From: Ophioderma brevispina
Taxonomy: Eukaryota; Echinodermata; Ophiuroidea; Amphilepidida; Ophiodermatidae
DNA: 64,000 bases
Direction of reading: 5' to 3'
Assembly: GCA_023653785.1 (NCBI GenBank)
Contig: JAMKCH010078729.1
Span: 1-64,000 of the forward strand
Shown: positions 34,870 through 45,226 of the stretch, in pieces
How the letters are laid out: each line of letters opens with the position of its first letter
How positions within the stretch are numbered: position 1 is the stretch's first letter
Translations under genes and position numbers: made by a program
Notes under the pieces: model-generated
What the model saw: only the letters and a program-made list of their open reading frames with translations
Database searches by the model: none
Told to the model about the DNA's origin: nothing

Positions 34870-35184
34870 TTAATGCAATAAAAAGAGTGCTAGAAGTTTG
34901 GAATAGTATTACATCCTACAGGGAATCCCATTAGGGGATATTAGTTTTAAAAAATGAGACAAAGTCTACTTTTTTAGATACAGCTAGAACACAGGTATTT
35001 CACCTCTTAATTTATGAGGGGGGGGGGGGCTTTGGGGGCTAAAGCCCCCCTCAAAGTTCTCAAGAAAAAAGAGGAAGGAAGAAAGTGGGAGGATTTGATT
35101 TTTTCATGCAAATGCGGATCAAAAAGTGTCGGAAGAAGTATGCAAGGAAAGGCGTTTTCAGGTCTTGAAAACTCTAAAACCTCA
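34870..35184. other. Non-coding stretch with a G-run hairpin
   Basis: A run of G's from 35020 followed by GGCTTTGGGGGCTAAAGCCC forms a short GC hairpin. It likely belongs to the family E element that follows. Confidence 0.4.
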
Positions 35185-35340
35185 GGAGCTTCCGGGGGCT
35201 CTGCCCCCTGCACCCCCGCCGGGGCGTTGCCCATAGACCCCCCAGTGGCCCTAAGCCGGGCCCCTGGACCCCACCCGTTAGTCGCTCCGCTCGCTTCGCT
35301 CTCATGGTTCGAAAATCTTTAGTCCATCCCCCCTCAATAA
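35185..35340 (+). repeat. GC-rich dispersed repeat family E, copy 2
   Basis: GGGGGCTCTGCCCCCTGCAC, CCCACCCGTTAGTCGCTCCG and CTCGCTTCGCTCTCATGG align with 11385-11515 in the same orientation. Overlapping open frames on both strands here reflect GC content, not genes. Confidence 0.6.
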
Positions 35341-35505
35341 ATTTCTTGGGCATGCATATGCATTGCAATATACAATTGTCACTTCTAGTTTCAAAATCAC
35401 AAGTTTGTTTCCCACAATACTTGGTGGTTAGTGCATGCAAGTGCCAGGCTCTTGTATCAAGTAGAAAATATGATAAACATAAATTGGTACATGCACCTCA
35501 CAGTT
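35335..35505 (+). repeat. Dispersed repeat family D, copy 2
   Basis: It contains GGGCATGCATATGCATTGCA, CACTTCTAGTTTCAAAATC, ACAAGTTTGTTTCCCACAA, GTGCCAGGCTCTTGTATCAA and GTAGAAAATATGAT, in the family order. Confidence 0.75.
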
Positions 35506-35509
35506 AAAA

Positions 35510-36130
35510 TTACCAGGAGTACTGTAACAAAATTTGGGGGTACATGGCTTTTGAATCTGTGTAAATTTATTTGTTTAACAGCCATCACACAACTGAAAAA
35601 TGCCTAATATGGGGTACTGAATAGTCCAACAAAATTTACTGCACAAAAAATGTTCCATTACATTCACAGATAGAACTTCCTATAAGTTTAGGATCCACTT
35701 CTATTCCTCCCTGGTATCCTTTTTTATTTTTATCCAAAAACTTAGGGGCCTGTAGTGACGTAAATTTCTTTTTGGAAATTTTAAAAATTAAAAGTTGGTT
35801 GATTGAAAATTTATGAATGAAACAGGCGTTAGCTGAAAAGATAACCATTACTAGACATGTGTGCGCGCGAACGAAGCGCGCTATAAAAATTTTCGCCATT
35901 AAAGCTAAATAAAATCATTAAATGTAACTGTTAAGTTAGAAAAATGCGCGCGAAGCGCCGGAGGGGAAAAATTTGCCATTTTTAAACTATTATGGTAAAA
36001 TATGAGGTTTATTTAGGTGAAAAACACCATGAACAGGCTCTCAACATTGGGGGGGATGATCGTTATTGACCATCCCCCCTAATCAAAATATTGGGGGGGT
36101 ATATCCCCCCCATCCCCCCGGGGATTTACG
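35510..36130. repeat. Non-coding stretch with GCGCGCGAA and G-run repeats
   Basis: GTGCGCGCGAACGAAGCGCG (about 35862) and AATGCGCGCGAAGCGCCGGA (about 35942) are a local pair. 36045-36125 holds GGGGGGGATGATCGTTATTG, AATATTGGGGGGGTATATCC and CCCCCCATCCCCCCGGGG, a self-complementary G/C-run block of the kind found in high-copy invertebrate repeats. Confidence 0.5.
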
Positions 36131-36439
36131 CATATGGTGCCCTGTATTCTGGAACCAGATGGGACTTTCCATAAAAGCTCTTGCAGTCAAAACAGTGAGC
36201 AATAAAGGGAGAAAGAAACAAAACCAAAAAGCTTATCGATTTTACCAGTAAATGGTAATTTGATAATTGCCATTGTGCCTGATGAGACAGATCATTGCTG
36301 TGTTATAAACCATATTCAAAAAAGTAAGGTGAACGTATTCGAGATGCAACATGCCATTTTGCTATGTTTTAAGAGCCATCCCTTATAGAGGAAACCATTA
36401 TGAACAGGACACTTGGCCCACAACATTAAAGTACATGTA

Positions 36440-36640
36440 ATATATCCTGCTTAAAGGTGTTTATGTTCGGGATTTTTTAATGTCGTCATGTTATCTACTT
36501 GATGTGAGAGCCTGGCACTTTGAAATGAAACATACTTCGCCACCCAAGTTTGTGGGAAACAAACTTGTAGTTTGATGGTTAGAAGTGAAATCTGCATATT
36601 ACTTTACAATGGCATTCACTTCGTGCTGCTATTGATGGGT
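36440..36640 (-). repeat. Dispersed repeat family D, copy 3 (inverted)
   Basis: On the minus strand it reads CACTTCTAACCATCAAACTA, CAAGTTTGTTTCCCACAAAC, AAAGTGCCAGGCTCTCACAT, CAAGTAGATAACATGACG and ATAAACACCTTTAAGC. It is collinear with the plus-strand copies at 6.7, 35.3 and 54.6 kb. Confidence 0.75.
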
Positions 36641-36644
36641 ACCA

Positions 36645-37835
36645 TTAAAACAGCTTTTTCTTGGCCAGGCAGAAGATTTATCCTGAATTGACCAAACCCT
36701 CATGCAGTGGTACTCATCTTATTGGGTGTATACAGCCCATCCATGTTTGTTACACTTCTCAGCTGTTACTGATCGCCTTGTTGACTTCAAGGAGTATCTC
36801 TTTCCAGTGCCAGGGCCATGGTCAGTGATATACATACCAACTTGCACCTCTAGTGATAGTGACATTCCCTGCTTGCACTAACGGAGATAGTCCTAACCTA
36901 AAGGTAGCTAGTAACAGTTTTTCCTGATTGGTTGGGTCAGATTGCAAAATCTTTGCGTGACAAATAAACTGTAGAATGAATTCTATAGCCAATTTATATC
37001 CAAAAGAATACTTCCATGTTATAATATACATGTGGTACAGAATACATTGTTTGTATGTATATTTTAACAATGATATCATGGAACTATTTCATTAAGCAGA
37101 ATAATATTCATGTGTGGTAAATAAACAGGCACGAACTTGATACAGAAAGTATGACAGGTATTACTAACAATAGTGATTTAGGCCTTTGCACTAGATAAGA
37201 AGTTCCCTGTAAAAAGGGAGGTATGGTAAACTGAAGCTTGGGGTTCCAGCAATGTGTTTTTTACTCAAAATAATTACCAAGACTGTATCAGAAAAAGTAA
37301 CATGAAACGCAGTCTTTTTGTTTCACACTAAAGGTTGATCATTATGATTGATGCTTGCATAGTATTCAACAATATAGTGATACAAAACACAATTTGTTGT
37401 CATTCACAAATTGTTGCACTAAAAATGCCAGAAAGATTGTCCTTTTTAAGACTCGTCTTGTTTTTGTCATTATCTTTGGAAAGAAATAGATTGAAGGCTG
37501 ACAAAAATGTGAAGGACTACAATGAGGAAAGAAAAATACAACTTTTGCCTCACCTGATATAAAAAATTGATACTTATCTCCAGGTAAGTCAGGGCATCCC
37601 AAAGATGGCTGGAACAGGCCCTTTAAGAAGTAATTACTATACTTTTTATTAAGAACCCTTCGAAAATGGTAACAAGATCCAAATCTAAGTAATTTTGATT
37701 AATGCTGATGAGTGTTAAAATATATTGACTTTATTAAATTTGTGAGTTGAATTTGCTACTTTATTCCTACTGTGCGGAAGCACGGTGTAGATCTGAGAAA
37801 TTAAGAAGATTGCACAGACCATGTTTATCTACACT
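36645..37835. other. Non-coding stretch
   Basis: No recognised genes or repeats. Open frames at 36822-37079 and 37335-37602 lack motifs. Confidence 0.5.
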
Positions 37836-37839
37836 CTTG

Positions 37840-38398
37840 TGTGGGAGAAGCGTGGCCTAGCGGTAGGGTTGCTTTCCTGTGGCGCAAATTTTACCAACAA
37901 AAAAATTCCCTCGTCGAATGCCCGTTGGGGGTCGTGGCACTTGTCGGGACTTATTCGGGTACTATAAATTCGGGATTTGATCTGTATACCAGCTATTGAG
38001 TAAATACCGAAAATGACGCTCTATCCAAGTTCACTTGGAATTGGGCAAATGATCATGAAAGCATCCCGTCCTTCGGAGGGGTGCTTCATGATACATATAC
38101 AGATTACCGCTCTCCTCCATTAGTTCACGTGGGAATTGGGCAACTGGATCATGAAGCATCCCGTCCTCGGAGGGGCGTTAAGCCGTCGGTTCCGTGTACA
38201 GAGAGTCACAACTGTGACATGTACTTCGCAGTCAGTGTGAATAAGAGTAGGGTGAAAAACCATGACTGTTTCCAATCCGACCCAGTTTCAAAAAACGCGG
38301 GACATGTTAGGAGCGTTCGTATAATAGATACACGCGTCCCGGATCACACACCAGTTGAATAAATCCTGGCACTACCACGAGCCATTACCAATGACTTG
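37840..38398 (+). mobile_element. tRNA-derived SINE, family A, copy 2 (~559 bp)
   Basis: GGGAGAAGCGTGGCCTAGCG (A-box region) starts the copy. The B-box region near 37915 is decayed (AATGCCCGTTGGGGGTCGTG). The body then follows copy 1 block for block to ACCAATGACTTG at 38387-38398. It is about 80 bp longer than copy 1 because an internal segment is present twice: TTCACTTGGAATTGGGCAAA with GCATCCCGTCCTTCGGAGGG near 38030-38080, and again, slightly diverged, near 38124-38176. Confidence 0.8.
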
Positions 38399-38399
38399 G

Positions 38400-39368
38400 G
38401 ATCTACTAAGAGAAGCTCTCTGTTCAGGATGAAAGCAGTTTTTGATCTCTCTTCAGTTTTTGACAACCTTCCCACCTTTTCACTTCAATCAGATCATTCT
38501 GTTCAATCCGGGAATATACTGAAACTAAAACTGCAAACTTTTTAACATGGGTGAAGTTCTAATTTAGATATGAAGTGAGATCTTTATATGTACGAATTTT
38601 AAAAATTTCATGTAGGATCATTGGATTCAAATGACGTAACAGCAAAATAGCTATCAAATCAAATCCTTAGGGTTACACACCACTAACTCACTTATACACA
38701 GTTGCCTAGGGAAAAAATGGACAACTTTGAGCATTTTTTCTTTCACATTTTAAAACTCTCAAAGAGGAAAAACAACACATCACCCCAAATTACAAGATGA
38801 AATCACCAAAGAACCAAATTGTGAACATATGAGACCCAGAGAAATTTTAGTACGAATCACCACTTTTGACGAGTGTCAGACCGGGAACCAAAGCTTCTCT
38901 ATAGGTCGCCAAAGCTAGTAATTTGCACATGATGTGAAATTGATGAGCGCGGAGTAAAATGTCTCAATTTCACTGTCCAAATGCCACTTAGTTGAGAAAA
39001 CATACCAGCTGTACCATGTCAAATCATGAAATTCATCACTTTTTAATATACTAGTGCATTTTCAGACATTTTAAAGACATTTTCAGAGCCAGGCACGAAA
39101 GAAGTCCCCCCAAGATTTTGCTCCTTACGCAGCCAGGTGAGTGGTGTAAACTAGACTATTCAATCCAAAAACTTGACTGCATCAAAAATGAGATTTCCAT
39201 TACATTACGCCATGAGGAATTGGAAACTCATAATGGTAGTATCTCCAAAAGGCTTTTCAGTATGCATGTACTTTCATTCAATCATCAGCATTTCATTCGG
39301 GTACACTTGCTTTCTTCCAGGTAAGAGGTCCCCTAGCCCTTAAACCACTCAACACCAATATAACTCAA
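38400..39368. other. Non-coding stretch
   Basis: No recognised features. Confidence 0.5.
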
Positions 39369-39371
39369 GGA

Positions 39372-39640
39372 GCTGAGTGGGGAAATGCACCAAGTCCAAA
39401 AAGAGCGATGACGTCATCGCACCAACACTCATATTGGGCACGAAATCGCTGACAGGGCCACTTACAGCGAGACTCCCTTGTGGCTTGCCATGCCTGGTCA
39501 TGTGGAATGGTGGCCGGAGGCCCGGGTTCGAATCCCAGGGGACCCTTCAGGTTTCTTTAGTTTTCTCTCCCTTACCCCTTTCCTTCCTCTCTGAGATTAG
39601 GCTAGAAACCAAAAAAGGCAGTTAGGGTTAAGGTGAGTGG
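39372..39640 (+). mobile_element. tRNA-related SINE, family B, copy 1
   Basis: It begins GCTGAGTGGGGAAATGCACC and contains GATGACGTCATCGCACCAAC, a tRNA-like segment ending in the strong B box CCCGGGTTCGAATCCCAGGG (about 39519-39538), and the 3' word AGGCTAGAAACCAAAAAAGG. The same series occurs at 42965-43225. The A box is weak. A perfect TGACGTCA (CRE-type) palindrome sits at 39409-39416. Confidence 0.75.
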
Positions 39641-39758
39641 TTGTGATCACGATTCAAATTTTTCATATGATGTTTCCTCAAATGGAAGACAACATATCAC
39701 CACAATTGAATTGTCTGATTACAAATTTTGAGTTAAATCAGTCCAGCAGTTTGAATAA

Positions 39759-40311
39759 CAACACCTGGCACAAAAAGTATCTCCGAATGTTTTCGATCGG
39801 TATTGTGCCTAAGTCAGACCATTGAAAGTTTTCGAAATATACATTTTGTTGCCTAGGTCTTGCCTTTCATTTAAGACCTGTTTGTAAAAAGCATAACAGA
39901 ATGGATGAGATTAGAATGCCTGAAAGACGCAAACCCCCAAAACCAAAGTTGCAGTTTTGAATTTTTCAATGGTCACTGTGTGGGTACAACCAATAATATG
40001 TGTGTATGATTGGACACAAGAAGATTTCCGACTGACAGAGCGAGAAAGCCTACTTGCCAATATTGATGGTGGTAACATGTTCAGTGCAAATACACTGCCA
40101 TGACCATTGAAAAAATCCAAAAACTGCAACCTTTTGGTTTGGGGGGTTTGCGTCTTTCGGGCGTTCTATCTCGGCCATTTCTGGACGCTTTTTTACAAGG
40201 GAGGTGTTAAATGAAAGAGCAAGACTTAGGCAACAAAATGTTCAAAATGGTCTGACTTTGACACAATACTGATCGAAAAAACATGCCGAAATACTTTTTG
40301 TGCCAGGTGTA
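39759..40311. mobile_element. 553-bp fold-back element with long inverted arms
   Basis: Arms of about 230 bp (39759-39990 and 40080-40311) are inverted complements. Matching blocks include ACACCTGGCACAAAAAGTAT, AAGTCAGACCATT, ACATTTTGTTGCCTA, GAAAGACGCAAACCCCC and TTTTTCAATGGTCA. The sequence GAATAA flanks both ends (39753-39758 and 40312-40317), a possible target duplication. The loop of about 90 bp has no coding content. Confidence 0.8.
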
Positions 40312-40327
40312 GAATAAAAAATGTGTA

Positions 40328-40939
40328 TTAAGTTGGTCCATAGGACAGTCTGTGTTAATAAATGTTGTACACCACATTTAGAGATGTTTTTGTTCATAAA
40401 ATTAAAAGGAAACATTTTTTGGGTCTAAAATTTCACTGTGGTAATGAGAAAAATATGAACTTTCTTGAGATTACCGTAATTTCCATTTTTATGGAGTAAA
40501 GTAAAAAAAAAAAAAAAAAAAAATTTCATCATGGACGGACATAAACGTAGCATTTCCAGCTCTGCCGTTAAGTCCAATCTGGGATCCCAATTCTAATTAC
40601 AAAATCGCTTATTTTGTGATATATACGCATTTTTTAGCATTCTCGTTCACAGGTATAGTTTCCTATATTATTACCAACGTAACTGTGCAAAAATATCAAA
40701 TTTTGAAAATTGGGGCGCTTTTCAAAAAATGTGCCAATATTGCTTTAAGTTGGTCCATAGGACAGTCTGTGTTAATAAATGTTGTACACCACATTTAGAG
40801 ATGTTTTTGTTCATAAAATTAAAAGGAAACATTTTTTGGGTCTAAAATTTCACTGTGGTAATGAGAAAAATATGAACTTTCTTGAGATTACCGTAATTTC
40901 CATTTTTATGGAGTAAAGTAAAAAAAAAAAAAAAAAAAA
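40328..40939 (+). repeat. Identical 175-bp segment in direct repeat, each ending in poly-A
   Basis: 40328-40502 and 40745-40919 are identical by eye (offset 417 bp). The first runs into 21 A's, then ATTTCATC. The second runs into 20 A's, then 11 G's. The segment begins TTAAGTTGGTCCATAGGACA. Perfect identity in an otherwise decayed region means a very recent duplication or an assembly artefact at the homopolymer. Confidence 0.8.
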
Positions 40940-41078
40940 GGGGGGGGGGGATGAGGTTGGCCATCGAGTTAGCCTGCTTTCTATTTAAAGGTGGGTATCT
41001 TGTATGAGCACTTAACATATACAATAAAATACTCCCTCTTTCATCTTGGCACTCTCTAATACCACAAATTACCATAAA

Positions 41079-41372
41079 ATTCTAAAGTGTGTTCTGTGAC
41101 TACCAGAGGCCACCGAATTTACAGTGTGCTAAATACCTTAACCCTTAAAGAGACGGGCTTTTTGGACCCATCTCACTGCCGGGGGGATTCTGCCACTCCC
41201 CCCTAGTATCTCGGAAACTGATTGATGAACTATCATATGTGTGGTACCAATGGATAGCTATGACCCTCACGAGTCCATTGATACCAAAAAAAGTACAAAC
41301 ATACCTTATATCAAAGTGATTCTAAAGTGTGTTCTGTGACTACCAGAGGCCACAGAATTTACAGTGTGCTAA
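41079..41372 (+). repeat. Direct repeat, 54-bp copies 240 bp apart
   Basis: ATTCTAAAGTGTGTTCTGTG through CAGTGTGCTAAA occurs at 41079-41132 and 41319-41372 with one mismatch. The 186-bp spacer contains GGGCTTTTTGGACCC-type GC-rich sequence. It could be a tandem duplication or short terminal repeats. Confidence 0.65.
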
Positions 41373-41374
41373 AA

Positions 41375-42835
41375 AATAACCTACGAGAATTCTACAGACT
41401 TGTCCTTCACATTCAGTCTTTCCTGCAAATTTAAAATATTTTGACTCTTTCCGTTGGATCACTGATAGTGTCTTTAAATGACTAATGAAGAAAAACTTCA
41501 TATTATCACTTGTGTACAAAAACACTTTCATAGGCTCCAAGACAGACATAATATTGTAGCTTAATGGCTTTGATGCGTCCTTTCTTGCCACATCCTGGTG
41601 ATTTATGTTCATCAATTTATTACGTCTCTGTAAGTGATTTGTTTGCTTCACCTGAAGGCATTGACGTCACATCGCCGGTAATTTAGAGGCAAGTTTTAAA
41701 GTGTTTAACTGTTTAATATTTGGTATGCAGTTTTTTGCAATTTATAATCCAAGCTGCTTTCAATCTGTAATTCACCAAATATCATGGAATGGTTCAATTC
41801 AGCATAAAAATTTCATCAAGGAAAAGGTCATATGGCAATTTCTATATGAAGCTAAACAACAACATTACTTTTAGGCAAGTGGTGTACTCAGGCTGAAAAT
41901 ATTATTTTACCATCTCTCTACTTATTCCACTCTCACAGATGTTTGTATGTTTTGTTTCATTTAGTTGGAAGGAGAATCGTAATCCCTCAAATTTTTTTTT
42001 TAATTATGAGAATTTTTTGTTTAAAAAGTTCAACTAGTAAAAATATGGACGACTTTCTACAATGTGACTTCTCACATTTGTTTTTAATTTTTGGCTTGTT
42101 TGCTTTGTTTTTGCAAGGTTTTTTCTACACTGAAAGTTTAAAATGAGTCCTTGTTTTGATTGCCTTGCTCAAGACAAGTTGAATGCTACTCTAGCCACAC
42201 TCTGACCAGTACATAGTGCATGTAGCAAACTATTGATACATGTAGTTGTTATATGACATAATCTGTCAAAGAAGAAAAAATGCGTAGGGAACCATCTCAA
42301 AAAAACACTGACCTAAGACTCTTTTGAACCTTTTTTCCATTCCAAAAATGTGGTTTTGAAAATGCATTAATTTTGACATTTTTTGGAGAAAAAAATGAAC
42401 TCTGAGCACCAATTAAAACTCGGAGAACTAGGTTAAGGGAAAAAGTTGTCTCAGCAATGTTCCCTCACATAGATATAAAAATCACTTTTACCACATTTGT
42501 TTTTTAAGGTTTTCAAGAATTTTTTGTAATTAGCTGGTCAAGAAAAAATTAGCCATGAAGCATTCAATAAAAGATGCCAAAAATGAAAGTTAACAAAAAA
42601 ATGTAGCTTTTTTGACAAAAATTAAAAAAAATACATAGCAACTTTTATGGGTTTCAACTTCAGGAAACTGAGACTTTTTTTTTGCTTAACAGTATTGCAT
42701 CTTGTGAAACTTGATAAAACTTACTTTATATGAAGTAAGTAATACGAAAGTGTCTGAATTTTTTTGACATGATATTCTAATACAAAAAAATACTTTACCC
42801 TATACAAACAACCAAAAAACTCACTAAAAAAACTC
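41375..42835. other. Non-coding stretch
   Basis: AT-rich, with many A and T runs. No genes or relics are recognised. Confidence 0.5.
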
Positions 42836-42837
42836 AA

Positions 42838-42918
42838 TGAGCTGAGGCTAGAAATTGCCTCGTGGGAGATAGGCTAGAAACCAAAAAGACTGTTAGAGAT
42901 AGGGGTACCCTTCCTTTT
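42838..42918 (+). mobile_element. SINE family B, internally deleted copy
   Basis: The family head AACTCAATGAGCTGAGGCTA joins directly, within AGAAATTGCCTCG, to the family tail GGGAGATAGGCTAGAAACCA and AAAAGACTGTTAGAG. The tRNA-like middle is missing. Confidence 0.6.
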
Positions 42919-42954
42919 TTCCAGGTAAAGGTACCCTATTCATGACCAAAACTC

Positions 42955-43225
42955 ACTAAAACTCAATGAGCTGCGGTTAGAAATGCACTAAGTCCCAAAA
43001 AGATGCGATGATGTATCGTTACCAACATCAGATGGGCACGAAATGCTGGCTGGGCCAGCGACTCCCTCATGGCTTGCCAGCCTGCTAATGGAATGGTGCG
43101 CCGGCGGCCCGGGTTCAAATCCCGCTACGGATGTCCAATCTTCTTCGGCTTCTGTCCCGGTACCCCTACTCTTCCTCTCGGGAGATAAGGAGGCTAGAAA
43201 CCAAAAGACTGATAGGGTTAGAAGT
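42955..43225 (+). mobile_element. tRNA-related SINE, family B, copy 2
   Basis: AACTCAATGAGCTGCGGTTA and AAATGCACTAAGTCC lead to GGCTTGCCAGCCTGC, the B box CGGCCCGGGTTCAAATCCCG (about 43106-43125) and the tail AGGCTAGAAACCAAAAGACT. It is collinear with 39372-39640. Short open frames on both strands are shadows. Confidence 0.75.
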
Positions 43226-43252
43226 GCCATTTTTATATGAATATATTATGCA

Positions 43253-43424
43253 AATAATAATCAATGAGCTAGATGGCGTTAGTTAAACAACAAGCTTGAG
43301 CGAGTGATGACTTGGTTAACTTATCTCGAGCGGCCTTTAGGCAGTGAGAGAAAGTTAACCCAGTTATCAAGCGCGAAAGCCGTTATTTTCACGAATCGCC
43401 ATCATAGCGAATTGATTATTACTA
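43253..43424. mobile_element. Small MITE, ~172 bp
   Basis: AATAATAATCAATGAGCTAG through ATGGCG at 43253-43278 is the imperfect inverted complement of CGCCATCATAGCGAATTGAT through TATTACT at 43397-43423. It directly follows SINE B copy 2. Confidence 0.65.
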
Positions 43425-43439
43425 TACCACTTAAGTATG

Positions 43440-45220
43440 TATATAAATAACATTTTAAAACAATTTTTTTGTTAACACATGCTAAAAATGGGGATTGATA
43501 ACGAAATAATTTGTCGCCATTTAAATTTAACATATTTAAAAACACTTTTGTCCTTGTCATCATCTAGTGACGGTTAACCAAACCAAATGGTTTATTGATG
43601 CTCTGGCCATTAACCTTCCAGTAACTAGAGCGTTAAAGCTAACGGATTGATCATTGCTTTACTAAATACAAAGCACAGAATTACTATTGTTTTGGTTTGT
43701 CCTTGGAGTAGGATTTGAATGAAAGAAATAACAAGCCTATACGGAAGAAGACTATGAATAGACTATCTTGAACTGATGACCCATCGTTGTTGTAGTCATA
43801 TTTTGTAATATCTTTTATGTGTATTGGGTGATGTCGACAATTGTGGAAACAGCATTTGATTTAAAAAATGGAAATAACGGCGTAGGATGGGGAGCTTCGG
43901 CAAATTTTTGATCTCAAGAGGGTTTTACTGACTTAGTTTTTTTTTGGGGGGGGTAGAACCTTATATATCACCAGTGTTTGGCAGAATCACTTACAATGTT
44001 TATGGGTAGATTTTTGTTGTTTGTTTTTCATTTTTGTCTTCTTACAATTACCCTTAAGGAATTGCCCTTCTGCATACAAAATTTGAAATGACAGTATGAA
44101 ATCAAATCTGAATATCGAAATTATATCATAATAGTTTGCTGTTGTAGAAAATAATAATTGTGTCATGTCTATTTAAATGGGAAAATGTTTATGTAAAGAG
44201 CATCATTTTTAGTTCATTTACAGTAGCATACCGCTCTATATTTCACCATACGTTCATAGTTTTTGACGCCATAGAATTTGTATCTTAAGTTGGCCATCAG
44301 TATTATACAGATCGCGCCGCTGTATCTAATTGTCAGTACTTGTAATTTCTAGAACTATCTCCGTGACCCGCGCTCAGTTGTGACCCCAGCTCCGAGTGTG
44401 CATGTTATTAAAAATAACACTCTAGAGCTGTTATTAACAATAAACACCCAGTAGCCTCCGCGATTCGTAGTAGACAACGCACTGGAAAACAATAGATAAC
44501 AACAAAGGACGCAGCACGAGAAGTGTATGTGCTGATAAGTGGCTCTGCTGGCTTCACTTCTCTACCTATCAGTACCGCCCACAATTATGTCCTCATCTCG
44601 ATCCTCAGGTATGACAGTTTCTCTACACTGTCAGTACCGTCCCACAAATTATATCCTCAGTCTCATGTAATGACAAGTTAATGTGTTTGATTAATGGGTA
44701 TATCAGGCATCATGATTTCACTGATAAACTGAAGATGTATGGTTACCATTTGCATTATTAAATCTTTTGAATTTGAAGTTTATGAACTCAATTTATCTTC
44801 ATACACTGTGTTAGAAAACACTTATATTGCAGTTGGTAAAATAACATAATTTCATAGCAATTTTTCTTGATTTTGACATGAAATTTGACATTATTATAAA
44901 CTATTTTCACTTTAAAATATGCACTGGATAAAGGCACACCTATACTTTGCAATAAGTGATGGCAGAATAACAGCCAAAAATTATTAAATATAATTTTACA
45001 CTGTTTAATATATGATAATTTACTGTCAGTGTGGATGCATCCTTGAACTGCCAGTAAATTACCGTAAGTTTACAAATTTTTAAAAATAGTCTATAATCAT
45101 ACTTGATGATATTAGTTTTATTTATGTTATTAAACTCTTTTGAACTAAAGGATGTATTTGTACATTTGTCCAGTGTTCTTTATGATTTTAAAGAATTGAC
45201 AAGAATGTCCATTTGATAGC
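43440..45220. other. Non-coding stretch with a small tandem duplication
   Basis: 44285-44560 is less AT-rich, with CGCGCC and GACCCGCGC words; a promoter or exon is possible but unsupported. CTATCAGTACCGCCCACAAT (about 44565) recurs as CTGTCAGTACCGTCCCACAA (about 44627), a two-unit repeat of about 60 bp. Confidence 0.4.
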
Positions 45221-45226
45221 AAGAAA

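Noticed and set aside
35007..35440. Overlapping 75-102-residue frames on both strands
   Set aside because: GC-rich repeat family E gives open frames on both strands; no protein family fits.
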